Notes: generated from the sequence alone by a model not told the origin. 64,000 bases of DNA from Triatoma infestans (GCA_011037195.1 JAAEAF010000395.1:62001-126000), one strand, 5' to 3'. Numbered from the stretch's first letter, positions 10,366 through 21,690 are shown. A program made the numbers and translations.

Positions 10366-12080
10366 TACATAATGTAAAAATTAAATTTGTTTATACTAAA
10401 ATGGTAGCTGCACCTTTCAAATCAAGTTTTAAGATAAGTGGTTTTTAAGGAGTTTGAAATTAATGAACTTAATAAAAGGTGTGAAGTTGAAATAATCAAT
10501 CAGTGTTTAGAAGAAACTATAAAACTGATGAAAGGTTTTTGAGAACCGAATGAGGTGGTGTGATAAATTATATCTGAAAGAGTGACGTGTTAAGGGAAGG
10601 AAAAACTATATGAGAGAACTCAGCAAGGGAAGTAAATAAAAGTAAAAGAGGGCTAGGGTGTTACCTAGAAGCTAGAAAGGCATTACCTAGCCGCATTGAT
10701 AGGCTGGAGAAGTGGTTATAGCCGACGGGTTAGGAAGATAGCAGTTTTAGGAAGAGAGAGAGACAATAAGGCTACCTTATCCACTACCACTTTGATATCC
10801 GGAGAGCAACGGCGGCACAGTTCCTATTCTAGGTTCCAAGTCTATGAAGAGCGGTAATGGCTAAAGAAATGTCTGCGCAGAGAAGGAAGTGGTGAGTAGC
10901 TGTTCTGTTAAATCAAACTGTATGGGATCACTTTAACCGAAGGAGGATAGTGCGCGGTGGTTTATATACGCTGGACATCTAAACTACCATATTCCATGGA
11001 TTTTTTCCCGCCTCTACTGTCTACTCCTACCTCCGGTCATGTGCATCTTTTTTCATACTTGTGTATAACCGACCCCACTATTAGGGTTCTCCACATTTTA
11101 TCTTCCACATTTTACCAAGATTTTGTATATATTCTCACCTCTTGCCACTCAACTGCCCAAAAGCAGATGACTTTTATTGCGAACTTATCTTAGGACTTTT
11201 GAAATACTTATAAAACTATGCTAGTATAAATACTGGGTAGATTTCATGTATTCTTTACCTCACTTTATCACTTTCCCTAAAATCTAAAACTAAACTTTAC
11301 ATGATGAATTCATTACTTACCTAAACTTGCCATGACTTTAATTTCTAGAGGGAATATAGCGATTGCCCAATTTTCAAAATTAAGTTTTCACGTGTTTTGA
11401 AGTCCTTTAAATAAAAATAAAAATAAAAAAATCAGCAAAAGTCATGTATATGTGTTTGAATTATAATAACAATGCTCTATTTACAATAATTATACAATAT
11501 ATACATATTTAATTAGCAGCGTCAGCTTTTTTCAGGTAAAACCTCCTATAAATTATAAAGCAATTTCTAAAGAAAACTTAAAAAAAAAAAAAAATACCAG
11601 CCATATTTAGCCACTTTGTTATAACAGAGCGATCTTCACTCTCCTATGCCTGAATTCACTGCCCAAGTTTAGTTTCCTGTGGCTATGCAAAGTTGAATGC
11701 TATTTCGCGTAGACAAAGGTAAATTTTGGAATACGTATTTATTGGTAATTTGCAAAAGAAATATAGATAACGGCTTGCCCCCCCCTTCGCCAAGGGCCCA
11801 CTGTGCTGGGAAATGTAACTAATATTGAACCCCAAACAGCAATTTAACACCAATCAGAGACGCACAATAATGTAACAAATCTGAACTAATTGTCAATCTT
11901 GTTTTCACTGTTACCTCTTTTTTCAAAATTACTTCTTTCTTTCACTCATTGTTGAAAGTAAGTTAGCCATAATTAATTAAAAATTATGTCAACAAATTTA
12001 ACACGGGTAGAAAATTTAATTATTTCTTTCTTAAAGAAAAAATTTTCCAAAAAAAAAAAATAATACTTTATTATCGTTAG
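10366..12080. other. Unassigned stretch, no gene seen
   Basis: AT-rich flanks surround a patch of higher GC (about 10600-10960) with no coding match I recognise. The 78-codon plus-strand ORF at 10957-11193 has no recognisable motif. A-runs occur at about 11580-11595 and 12048-12060, and a C-run at about 11780. Confidence 0.5.
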
Positions 12081-12084
12081 ATTT

Positions 12085-12620
12085 GTGGAGGATTTTTGTA
12101 CCTGTGGCAAATAATGGGAAAGATCAATGCCAGAAATAAAGAATTATATGTGGCATTTGCCAATCTGGAGATGACATCAGGGATCAAGTACAACACTATC
12201 CTTCCAGGCCATTAGAGCTTTCTATCAAGGAAAAAGAACAAGTCAGGCCTAGATCATCCAGAATCCAGAAAATCCAAATTCGGACTATCTAAGTAAGCTT
12301 CACCAGCAGTCCGAACAAATCGGACAATCGTTACAAGAAAATTACCTTCAACTTTTCTAAAGACATTCCTGATTCGACTTCTCACAACCAAAATAGGTCA
12401 ATGCCCCAGTAAGTACAAGATGTCTCCTTACACCAAAGTCCACAGTGGCCAGTAAGAGATCCAACCAGATACGTGAGAAAGGTCAATGAAAGAAAGCCAC
12501 ATCTTACACGAATCCCCAATTAGCATTTAGCACACTGAACCCATCCACTGGAGAAGTTATACGAGAGTATGCCGAGAAACAAGTTTAAGGATTGGCAATG
12601 CCTAATGTTGGTATAGCACG
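12085..12620 (+). pseudogene. Possible reverse-transcriptase relic (RTE/CR1-like)
   Basis: A plus-strand frame near 12125-12180 reads KINARNKELYVAFANLE, which resembles the segment leading into RT motif A of RTE/CR1-like elements (LYMAFVDLEKAFD in that family). The catalytic aspartate-containing portion is not preserved in frame and later codons are interrupted by stops. Composition out to about 12600 is less AT-rich than the flanks, consistent with decayed coding sequence. The match is short, so chance similarity is possible. Confidence 0.3.
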
Positions 12621-12634
12621 CTGTACCTCAGGTA

Positions 12635-12832
12635 AATTGGATACTTTACAAGAAAGCGTCCTCCTCTAGAACCTCCAAAAAAATACAACCATTTTCCTGG
12701 AAATTTTTTAATAAAAGTGATAGCCATTATTTATATTATTATATATTGAAAAAGTTAAAAGAAAATCGCAAAAATTGAAAAAAAAACTATTCAGTAAAGT
12801 CGCACTTCCGTGATGGATTTTGACGTTTTATG
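12635..12832 (+). repeat. Family A repeat, single-module fragment
   Basis: It shows the TTTTTAATAAAAGTGATAGC-type module core and ends in GTCGCACTTCCGTGATGGAT near 12810. There are no termini. A (TA)-rich tract of about 80 bp follows directly (12835-12915). Confidence 0.6.
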
Positions 12833-13375
12833 TATATAGATATATAATAATATATACAAAATATGATAAAATATAGACTATATACATAATGTATATATAT
12901 ACATATATAGATATAATATCAACGTTCATTTATTCTATAAATAATATTTTTTTTTTTAACTAAATTGTTTTTCCCTTTGATGTATTTCCGAGCCAGTCAT
13001 TACTTTTAATTTTTTTATCATAAAAAAACATACTCTACGTTTAATTTAGAATAGTATTTACAAAGCACTAATATCGTTCAAAAAAAATAAATAACGAAAG
13101 AGAAAGAAAAAACGTACTTCATTAAACCATATAGGTACGCTAAATAAATAGGCAATATTAGAAATAATTTTCCGCTTTAATTACTGATATACGTAATGTA
13201 TAATTCTATGAATTGTGATTAAAATTACGGGGTCGTGTTCATCACTGGTTGGATGTTTTTAATCGATTTAAGCTAATTAATTTAATCATTGATTACTAAC
13301 TAGAGACCGAGCACAAAATAATATCTCCGTAGTAAACATGCATAATGTCAGGCTCTTCATCAACTAACTAGAGTG
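12833..13375. repeat. TA-rich simple sequence and AT-rich spacer
   Basis: Imperfect TATATA repeats occupy about 12835-12920. The rest is AT-rich without recognised features. Confidence 0.55.
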
Positions 13376-13990
13376 GAACACTCACGCCACTTTCTCTTAT
13401 TCCGCTAATAAAATTACATACAAAATAATAATTTTTTTAAACTTTAAATTCTACTCATTTTTCTCTCATTACAGACAACTCCTAGAAAGAGAAAATCTAA
13501 CGGCACCACCGCTGAACTCGAACCTGTACTTCCGCGTTGCTAGCCCGCTACCACTGAGCTAAGCTTAACTTTACTGTTCCCCCAGAATCTCCAGAAAAAT
13601 AAATCAATTTTCCCGCGAATATGTTTCAAATAAAAGGTGTCAGGTATATAGATGTATATAGATAGTGCACAAAGTTCAAAGAAAATCGCTGGAGCCTTTC
13701 CCAGAAAATCTCGAAAAACCGTAAAACAAAAAAAAACACTTATAGTAAATCTGCGCTTTCAGTTGATGGATTTTGTCAAAAAGCTTTGTGACCGGTGCAG
13801 TGCTTAGCACCTGTAGACCGCATATCAAGGTTTTCTTTGTTTTAGAGATAATTTGTGGACATTTTGTAAAAACGTTTTTCCTACTCAAGGGTCCTCAAGA
13901 TGTAGGTATTTCGGGAGAAAACTCAATTTCGACAATTTGGCAAGATTGCCATACTTCCAGTTATCATGAGTAAGAGAACTTAAGAAATAT
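13376..13990 (+). repeat. Family A repeat containing a nested SINE
   Basis: The 5' end (GGAACACTCAC...CACTTTCTCTTATTCC) is at about 13376-13405. A minus-strand SINE interrupts at 13459-13568. A module follows (ATGTTTCAAATAAAAG near 13620; TGCGCTTTCAGTTGATGGAT near 13752), then the 3' block (TTTCGGGAGAAAACTCAATT near 13910) and a decayed hairpin near 13950-13980. The CA microsatellite is absent. ORFs on both strands at 13676-13973 are repeat-internal. Confidence 0.75.
13459..13568 (-). mobile_element. tRNA-derived SINE (SINE-1), internally deleted copy
   Basis: Minus-strand reading gives a tRNA-like head with an A-box-like TAGCTCAGTGG and a B-box-like GGTTCGAGTTC, then the body start TAGATTTTCTCTTTCTAGGAG. 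It jumps straight to TTGTCTGTAATGAGAGAA, skipping about 35 bp present in the copies at 22.05 and 25.1 kb. It sits inside a family A copy, so it inserted after that copy. Confidence 0.7.
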
Positions 13991-14027
13991 AAAGTGATTA
14001 TCGATTTATTATATATTTAATATGTTT

Positions 14028-14120
14028 GTGCATTACTTTCTCTTACTTATAGGTAAGAAGAATTATTGTAATCGTGTCAAATTTTCGATAACGAGTTTTC
14101 ACCGGAAATTTGCGTTTTGT
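14028..14120 (-). repeat. Family A 3'-terminal fragment
   Basis: On the minus strand, the 3' block (inverse of TTTCCGGTGAAAACTC) is followed by ATTACAATAATTCTTC and a decayed hairpin. It lies tail-to-tail with the plus-strand copy ending at 13990, about 40 bp away. Confidence 0.6.
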
Positions 14121-14985
14121 TTTTATTGGATAAACGAAGAGAAACCAAAAAAAAAGGAAATGAAAAAAGGATATAAGTAAAATGTTCTACCGAACTTGAA
14201 CTAGGGTAAGTGAAAAAACTGAAGCCAATTTTTTCTCGGTTAATGATTCGCAAATATTTATGCAGCTGATGTTTAGACTAAGGGAAGCAAAGTAGAGTTG
14301 ATGGTAATCCAAGAGGAAAAGGGATCAGCAAAGCAAGAGAGGAGAGGCAGGGAGAGAAGTAAAAAAAAAAAAAGAAGCTTTTATATATATATGTTTGACT
14401 GTAATTCTCTGGCGGTTTGTAAACATTATCCTGGAGAGTTTCCTAAACTACTACTCTTCACAACAACCACACTGACTGGATGATGGCAATGATGCAGGGG
14501 AAGTGGGTGATATTCTTGCAAGAGGCCCAAACTCCTTGACAGGCAACACGTCCCGGACGGGAGAAAAGAGTTTAGCTTTTATTTGAAGTCACACGCTTGT
14601 CTACATCCTACCATCAGTTACTATCCTCCCAAACTTATCACCATCACGCTAACACTTCCTTGGATATTCCAGCGCGACAGATTCACCATCCAAGGAGACA
14701 TAACAGGCAATAACTACTTCCTCTATCTTCCTCTTCTGATATACTACTCATTAAATTCAATCAATATTACCAGTAATCGCTTTACAATAAACCTTCTAAG
14801 AAAATTAATATTAACTAATATAATGGGGTAATAAAAAAAATAGGACATTTTTTCACTAAAAAAGTAAAAATCAACTTTTTATTTATTACCTTTTATGAAT
14901 TTTTTATTAATGTTCAAAACATAGCCCACTGTGATTGACTGTTGCAAGCCATCTTTCTGCCAGCTAACGGAATCCTTAAACTATA
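14121..14985. other. Unassigned stretch, no gene seen
   Basis: Two plus-strand frames (14298-14483, 14583-14831) have low-complexity or featureless translations. A purine-rich tract lies at about 14310-14375. Nothing is recognised. Confidence 0.5.
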
Positions 14986-14989
14986 CTCG

Positions 14990-15395
14990 TATGTGTATTA
15001 TTAGTTAGCTTCCAAGTTTAAAGAAAATAGTTTTAGCCACAAAAATTCCCCAAACTCCAAAACCTATTCGGCAAAGTCGCACTCCTGTTTAAACTGATTG
15101 TCTTCAAATTTGGAATTTTAGCAATGCTTCTAAAGAACTTTGATATTATGAGGTGGTAGAACCGTTCATTATTTAGTAAATAATTTTCCCAGGAAAATGT
15201 TTCAAATAAAGTTGATCAATGTTTATGAGTGTATATATGATAAGAAGTTTAAAAAAAAAAAAAAACTACTAAAAAACTAAACTAAAAATATATTCAGTAA
15301 AGTCGCACTTGGTGATTTAGTTTGTTCGAAACGTTAGAAAGATTGAGATTCCTGCGATTTTTAGTTTTTGAAATATTTTGTTCACACACACAGAG
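14990..15395 (+). repeat. Family A repeat, two-module partial copy
   Basis: Module 1 (AGTTTAAAGAAAATAGTTTT to about 15120) and module 2 (AAAATGTTTCAAATAAAGTT near 15195, GTCGCACTTGGTGATT near 15302) are present. It ends at TTTTTGAAATATTTTGTTCACACACAC near 15390, exactly where the microsatellite normally begins. The 3' half is missing. Confidence 0.7.
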
Positions 15396-15479
15396 AGCAG
15401 TCCCTAAGGCAAAGTGATTTACACAAAAAAACTGTGCAAAGAGTATAATTAAATCTATAGCTATAGAAGATGACAAGTA

Positions 15480-16115
15480 CCGCAAAGACCAAGCCAAGCC
15501 AGAAACAATCCAGCAAGTGTAGAGGCTTGTTCATCGGTGGCTCAAAGTGAGTATTTATATCGACACAATCAGGTTGCAAAAATAATCCATCAAGCAATTG
15601 CAATAAAATGCAAAATTCTGGAAGAAAATGTACATACAACTATGATCTGTATCCTATACTGGAGTCAGGTAACATCACGCAGTACTATTACAAGACGGTG
15701 CACACTGACAAAACAGTCCATTGCACTAGGCCGGACATTGAGCTGTATAAAAAAGCGTGATAAATCCGCCTACTTAGTTGATATTGCATACCAAACAGTC
15801 ATGGAAAGTAAGAGAGAGGAGAAAATCAAGAAGAATGAAGACCTCTCAGAAGAAATCAAACGGTTTTGAACCTGCAATGTGTAGTGTCTTCCCATTGCTC
15901 ATTTTCCAAGACTGGCATTGCATCCAAAGCTCTCATTCAGATTTGAAAGCGCTCGATCTGCCCAAAAATTTGTGTATTGTCATGCAGAAGGCTATTAAAT
16001 TGAATACTATGAGCACTGTTCGGGAACTTTTTGGACCAGTAATTCTGAAAGTTGGAAGCGGTTGGTTTAACCAGTACTTCAGCCACAGTAACCAGCAACA
16101 AAAGCTGAGGTTTTA
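15480..16115 (+). pseudogene. C-terminal part of a CR1/RTE-like non-LTR retrotransposon ORF2
   Basis: Two overlapping plus-strand frames (15537-15869, 15778-16116) together carry what I recognise as the region downstream of the reverse transcriptase in some arthropod CR1-like elements. It includes a VHRWL-type segment, YLYRHNQVAKIIHQ, DKSAYLVDIA, KKNEDLSEEIKRF, then after a frame change the SDLKALDLPKN and IVMQKAI segments. This part lies after the RT palm. No RT catalytic motif is present here, so only the 3' end of the element survives, as expected of 5'-truncated LINE copies. A 3' end rich in AATAATAAT follows at about 16120-16140. At least one frameshift separates the two frames, so the copy is dead. 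Clade assignment is from memory of family motifs, not a search. Confidence 0.6.
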
Positions 16116-16487
16116 ACAGGAAAAATAATAATAGTAATCATAGCTTCTCTTTTAAACGAAACAAATTCCCCCTCCCGATTACTAATAATGGATAATAATC
16201 TTTGTAATCCATTGTTTAAAAAAATTACGACGAAATTCGACAGTAGCACAATTTATTGAATGGATGTTACATGAAAAGTATATACACATTTATTTGCTAG
16301 ACTCCAGTCTCCCACATGCCCGCGGCGACATGTTCTTGTTTTAATAATACAGTTCATTAGTCCACTGTTAAATCAAATCACTAGATTAATAATTTAATTA
16401 ACAATTTAAATTATTATAATGTATTGTGTTTAAATTATTATAAATATTTCTGCATTTGGTTTTATATAAAATGACATTACACGCTTA
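16116..16487. other. AT-rich spacer, no gene seen
   Basis: Nothing recognised beyond the AATAATAGTAAT-like tail of the preceding LINE relic. Confidence 0.5.
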
Positions 16488-16705
16488 AGGATTGAAATAT
16501 TCAGAAATCACATTGCAATCTCTTACTGCAGTTTACATAATTGTAATTGACAAATTCTCTTCAAACTTACAATTATTAATAAATGTTTAGGTGTGGTCAA
16601 TGTTTTATCAATTGGAGAATCTAAACTTCATAGTTAACTTAATTAGTTTTATGTAAGAAGTGTAAGTAGTAGTTGTACGCACTTCTGGTGTGGTATCAAA
16701 ACGAA
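16488..16705 (+). repeat. Family A repeat, 5' portion
   Basis: It contains ATCACATTGCAATCTCTTACTGCAG-type 5' sequence (about 16506-16533) followed by TTTACATAATTGTAATTGAC and the start of module 1. It closely parallels the 5' part of the copy at 57.7 kb. It breaks off near 16705. Confidence 0.6.
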
Positions 16706-17490
16706 AATGTTGAGTTGATGCTATTGTTGGTTTTTGGGTTAGTATCATATACACATTATAGCATTTACTCGTTGCTGAAATCTTTTTTTAATAATTCGCA
16801 AAAATCTATTTAAACAATGAACTATGAACAACATAATGGGGCGCAACTGTCTTCTTTATTCTTCAACAGCAACTTGTGGCGAAGCTGTTTTAGTTTCAAT
16901 GTAAACAATAAACTGCCAACAACTACCAACAGAGTAAAGTGAATATCGAACCTAATACATAACGTAGTACTTACACGCCCACCCGAAATCTTGTGATTAC
17001 ATACGATCTGTAATAATCGAAATGTGCCTTTATATAATCGATATTCCAAAGCCTACGTTATATAAAGGAAACAGCAGGCCAGGTAACAGTGAACAATCAA
17101 CCTTCCTTTGTGTTAGAATTCAATCAAATTTCCGATCATACAAAGACAAATTTCCAATACACACACACACACATACACATACACAAAGCCTATTTTAACG
17201 TAGATCATAAAGTAACTATAGTAAGGCATCATATATGTAAAACGTCATGAAAGCGGGGTGATATAGTTCGTTAAATTACTATTTATGTAAACTAGTGTGA
17301 AGTTAGAATGTTGGCAGAATAATGTAAGATAAAATATAATGATAGCAATCAGTACTAGAAATAGATTTGGTGATTAACTGGCTGTAAATTCATTATCAAA
17401 ATTATTTATCGCATTCCAAGTTGTTTTGTTTTAAGTGTTCGACCTAGATAAGTCGAAACGCGTGAAAAGCTAGAAACAGAAATAATGGTG
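16706..17490. other. Unassigned stretch, no gene seen
   Basis: The minus-strand frame 16822-17049 (75 codons) shows no recognisable domain. A CACACACACACA tract lies at about 17160-17185. Confidence 0.5.
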
Positions 17491-17491
17491 T

Positions 17492-18415
17492 CTAAAAAAA
17501 TCTCTGGGGAAACACTCACACATTTTCTTACTCATACAATTTAATCAAAAAATTTTCTTTAAAACGCAACGTTACAATGTTTATTTGGGCTGGCCATAAC
17601 AATGGTGGTGGGGATTTTACTTGTATACCTGAGTGACCTTATGTGGAGCGCTCTGTGTCAAAGTCAACAAAGCTTGTGCAAAATCAAATTTAAACTAACT
17701 GACAGACCCCCCCCAATACCCCTCTAAAATCAATTTTTTTCAGAAAAATGTTTAAAAAAAAAAAATGATACGCTTTTATCCATGCAGCAAGCAGTCCAAG
17801 TTTAAGGAAAATCATTGCAACATGTTTTCGCAAAAATTCTAAAAAAAAACTCAAAACCTGTTCTGTAAAATTACACTTCCGGTAAACGATCTTCTTAAAA
17901 TTTGAAATTCTAGCAACGCTTGTAATGTACATGAGTACTATATAACTGATAGAACCAAGCCATTGTTCTGAAGTGACAGGGAAGCCTAACGTTTCTGTTC
18001 CCCCAGATCCCCCCCCATAAAATAAATTTTTACGAGAAAATGTTACAAATAAAAGTGATAGGTATTTGTGTTCGTATATAGCATACAAAGTTTAAAGGAA
18101 ATCATGAAAAACTGAAAAAACATTGGGCAAAATCCCACTTCTGGTAGATGGATTTTGTCCGAAACCTTGGTGTCGGATGCGGTTGTAGGACCTGAGCGGA
18201 TTACCATCTTGAACTTCCAGCAACTTTTGCTTTTGAAATATCCTATTAACATAAACACACACAGAACATTTGCTAAAATACTTTTTTCTTACTCCGGGGG
18301 TCTCACAACATGTATTTCCGGTCTCACAACATGTATTTCCGGTCCGGAAAACTTAATTTCGAAAATTTAACAAGATCACAATATTTCCTCTTACCAGGAA
18401 TAAGAGAAAGTAAAA
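17492..18415 (+). repeat. Family A repeat, full-length copy (~920 bp)
   Basis: All parts are present in order: 5' end with GGGGAAACACTCACACATTTTCTTAC; module 1 (about 17700-17900, TACACTTCCGGTAAACGAT); module 2 (about 18000-18165, CCCACTTCTGGTAGATGGAT); the GTCGGATGCGGTTGTAGGAC block; a short CACACACA tract (about 18255); a 21-bp tandem duplication (18300-18342); the 3' block CGGAAAACTTAATTTCGAAA; and the terminal hairpin TTTCCTCTTA / TAAGAGAAAG followed by TAAAAA. ORFs 17690-18088 (-), 18043-18258 (-) and 18155-18370 (+) all fall inside it and are not genes. Confidence 0.82.
18300..18342 (+). repeat. 21-bp tandem duplication inside family A
   Basis: The unit GTCTCACAACATGTATTTCC plus G occurs twice in succession with no mismatch seen. 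It lies just before the 3' block of the surrounding copy. Confidence 0.85.
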
Positions 18416-19055
18416 ATATGAATGAACAAGTCCACCATTTCTTCAGTAATCTTGGCTCCTCCAGTTCTCTGAACACACAAAACATTTAAACGGTGACACA
18501 TTACCAGCACTCGCCCACAACAGATGTAGTTGATGTGTACAAACAAACTAGTGGGGTTTAGCGTACCGCACTCTGGCAGGCACTCACTGTAGATCATCCC
18601 CAGCTTGCACTGGCATCACCCTTTCTGCACAATCCAACCCTTCTACATTCATGTACAATGTCAAAAACACAAGAGTTGTAGCTTCAGAATAAATTTGTGG
18701 TTTTTCATAGTCACCCTCTCTCTCACATACTGTATCTGCATATCTACGGATGAAAGCGGAAATTTTTCCGTTATATTTACTTCCTTCTATTGCTATTGTA
18801 CTCAGTCCGAAAATTCATGTTTTAAAGGCATCCTAAATATGGAAAATAGAAATGTGCGAGCGATCTATATTTAGATATTTCTGTCACTTACGAATGTGTA
18901 AAAAAAAATTCAAAAATCAAAAGGAAAACACGAAAAGCTCAAATTTCGAGAAAACTTTCTTAAACATAGTTGAACTTCCTTACTTCCTTAAACACAGGAG
19001 AAGGTGCACAGGAGGCATTTACTTAAACAAATAAGAGTTTGACATACAAGAATTT
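18416..19055. other. Unassigned stretch, weak family A trace
   Basis: Minus-strand 3'-block-like sequence occurs near 18755-18830 (TTTACTTCCTTCTATTGCTA, CCGAAAATTCATG). Otherwise nothing is recognised. The ORFs at 18391-18597, 18605-18874 and 18852-19034 have no known domain. Confidence 0.4.
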
Positions 19056-19059
19056 TCTT

Positions 19060-20215
19060 AAACATATAAGTGCAGCAATTCCGCAGAGGAGTATTCTTGG
19101 CCTCCTACTCTACAGAGGCCAAAAAAAAAAAAAAATAAGCCCTCAAAACTGCCAACATACCACATTTACTCCCCTGCGTGGGTCCTGTCTCCCTACCTAC
19201 TTGTTGATACCTGGTGCGCTGCTGACTCTTTATAGATAAAAGCCTCAGATGAACCCATACTTTTCTTTTATTGACTCCACAGGCGCATGTAGCTACCCAT
19301 CGCCTCCTCAACAATTATCTGCTACCTCGCTCGCTTACAATTATCTGCGTGCATTATGCTTATATTAAGGTACTTCAAACAAAATTCGTACGCTATCCCT
19401 TCACATATTCTTGGGATAACTTTTTAAACTCTGCACTCTGTGTGACCCTTCAAATATTCTTTTTGCAGTCCTGCGATCCTCCAACCTTAAGAAGTGCCTG
19501 AATCAAGTAGGGCGCTGCTCTCCTATATATGAAGATGTATTAATATCCTTGTATGGCTCATACCTATTCTTCTTTCGTCGCCACATGACATTTGGATCTA
19601 TTTGTGCCTAATATCTTACGCCCTACTATCTTGCGCTCAAATAGGTCCAGCTGATTTGCTGACGTTTCTTGGGCGTCCAGGTTTCAGGCGGATAGGTGAC
19701 AACTGGTCATATTAGGGTTTTTTAGACTCTGAATTTGTTGCAGCGGCTTACGGAGACCACCTCTTTAGAATTCTGGCGAGAGCAAAACATGCTTTATGCC
19801 TTGACAGACCCGCACACAAGACTTAAAGACAAGCAATGACAAAACGCTCCAGGAGTTCTTAACAGATTTTTTGGAAGGCGATCTAAATATCACACGGAAC
19901 TAAAAGGCTGAATGACTGTAATTGTGGGCTTCAACCAAATTTACAAATATATGAACTATTTACAGACATTCCGATCCGAAATTATTGCGACAGATAGTTG
20001 ACGGTCCCATACTATGTCACAAACCTCACTCTCCATAACGATCTCAACATTCCTTTCCTACAACAATTCGCCAAGACAGCATAACATTCTCAAACACCAT
20101 ACCGCTCTCTCTACTGCTCTAATCTATTTGTACAGCTCTGTTGCCTCTACAATCCCTGACAATCCTACATGCCGACTGAATCGCCAATGACCCCGAAATC
20201 TCCTTCGTGATTGAT
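19060..20215 (+). pseudogene. Jockey-like non-LTR retrotransposon remnant (RT palm to C-terminus)
   Basis: Two diagnostic plus-strand segments lie about 0.9 kb apart. Near 19070-19115 the frame reads SAAIPQRSILGLLLY, matching the RT block AGVPQGSxLGPLLY of Jockey-type polymerases with Q retained and G changed to R. Near 20000-20075 the frame reads YVTNLTLHNDLNIPFL, then QFAKTA, matching the conserved thumb/C-terminal segment of Jockey elements (yvrN-x-LHrDL-x-IP). The stretch between should contain the catalytic YADD block; I could not find it in an open frame. Many stops and frameshifts make this a dead fragment. Sequence after about 20080 is consistent with the usual C-terminal end. ORFs 19039-19239 and 19271-19501 are pieces of it. 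The minus-strand ORF 19105-19314 is a shadow. Confidence 0.65.
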
Positions 20216-21105
20216 CAGGCATTCTGGCATCTCGTAAAGAGTGCTACTATTGACTAATTTCTCATCTCCTGCTCTTCACAGCAAGATATCATCTCATCCT
20301 ATTTAATTATTATTACATATGTGGTTATACAGATTGTAAATTTCCAAGTAAAATAATAATCATAAAAAAGATGGTCTTTCATCAGAATTTATGAAAAAAT
20401 AAAATAGGAATTTCAAACTTATGATCACTAAAAATATATATACTAAAAAAAGGTGTTCATTACTCGCTCGAGATCACACACAAAAACAGTGAATATAGTT
20501 TACTGTGGAGGTTACTATAAAGTGAGTTTTTAAATAATATTACTATAATATCCATAGCATCCGTGGTAAACGATACAGAAAATGCAATATACAAACCGTT
20601 TACTTTGAGTTAATTTACGGCATGATTTAAACAATATTTATTTCAGAATAGAAAACTCTTTAAGGACTGTGTCATTTTGTGCAACGATCCAGCTCGTTTA
20701 CTTGCCAATACATTGGCCATGTCAATGAATAATTTAATAAAATGTATACCTATTAAATTTGTTGTCATCTTTCCACTTAACTGATAAGGTGGAAAATAAG
20801 TAGATTTTTTTTTTAAATATAAGATAAAAGAGAAGATACTGACAGAACATATTTGTTACTGGTAAAACTATATACAAATATATGGATAAAGAAAACAGTC
20901 TCGATCAGCCAGGCTTTACTTTAAAACGTTTTTACTGTAAAACGTTTTTAAATAAATGACCAATTCAAATAAATGACAAATTCAAATAAATGGCACAAAG
21001 GCAATAAAAATAGAATTTAACAAACAGAATCCAATAACAAGAAGATCGTTTAGTAACAGATTAAATAAATGTTAAATTCTGCATCTAACAAAGCTAAACT
21101 AGATT
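20216..21105. other. Unassigned AT-rich stretch with short tandem units
   Basis: Two copies of a TAAAACGTTTTTA-type unit lie near 20921-20952, and two to three copies of a ~17-bp AATTCAAATAAATGAC-type unit near 20958-20995. No gene is seen. Confidence 0.5.
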
Positions 21106-21109
21106 CCAA

Positions 21110-21439
21110 GAAAGAAAAGGATCGTGAGTTTCGGTGTTTTTTTGAAAAAAACAAAAAAAAACTTAAATTCTTGCCAACGTTTCGACAAATATATTGTCTT
21201 TTTCAAGGCAAATTTTGTTCACTATTCTCTGTGTTGTTGAGGTGTTCTCAACTTTTTATTTACAAAATTATACATAAGTTTTCAAGTTTTGATATGTTTT
21301 AAAGATTATTTAATAGTTTTTATTTTTTTTATTTTTTATGCCTTGAAAAAGACAATATATTTGTCGAAACGTTGGCAAGAATTTAAGTTTTTTTTATTTT
21401 TTTCAAAAAAAGACCGAAACTCACGATTCTTTTCCTTCA
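21110..21439. repeat. Inverted repeat with Penelope-type terminal motif
   Basis: The left arm 21110-21210 and right arm 21339-21439 are ~101-bp reverse complements with few mismatches, separated by ~128 bp. Each arm carries the motif CCTTGAAAAAGAC...GTCGAAACGTTGGC (plus strand in the right arm at about 21341-21376). It has the same layout and the same GTCGAAACGTTGGCA core as the 3' end of the Penelope-like element at 35.94-35.98 kb. I read this as two Penelope terminal repeats (pLTR ends) in inverted orientation. The ORFs 21069-21302 and 21289-21501 merely read through the arms. Confidence 0.7.
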
Positions 21440-21519
21440 TACAAGCAACGGTCGAGAATAATCATCTAGATTCCAAGATTATATTACTAGAAAAAGTTTG
21501 AGTTTAGGTTTTCTTTTCA

Positions 21520-21690
21520 TCAATTTGCAAGCTGGAGGGGGGGGGGATTCTTACACGACTTTTTCTTACAAATTTTCCTGAAAAAAGAACACAGTTCGAA
21601 GTTTGAGGTTCCTGCGACTTTCCATTTTTGACCTAAGTTGGTCACAGGCAACACTTACAAGAGATAATATGTCTCTCTCTCTCATCTTCA
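21520..21690 (+). repeat. Family A repeat, chimeric fragment
   Basis: An ACACGACTTTTTCTTAC-like 5' motif (about 21555) is soon followed by AGTTTGAGGTTCCTGCGACT (about 21600), which normally lies several hundred bp later, so the modules are deleted. A G-run (about 21536-21546) precedes it. Confidence 0.45.
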
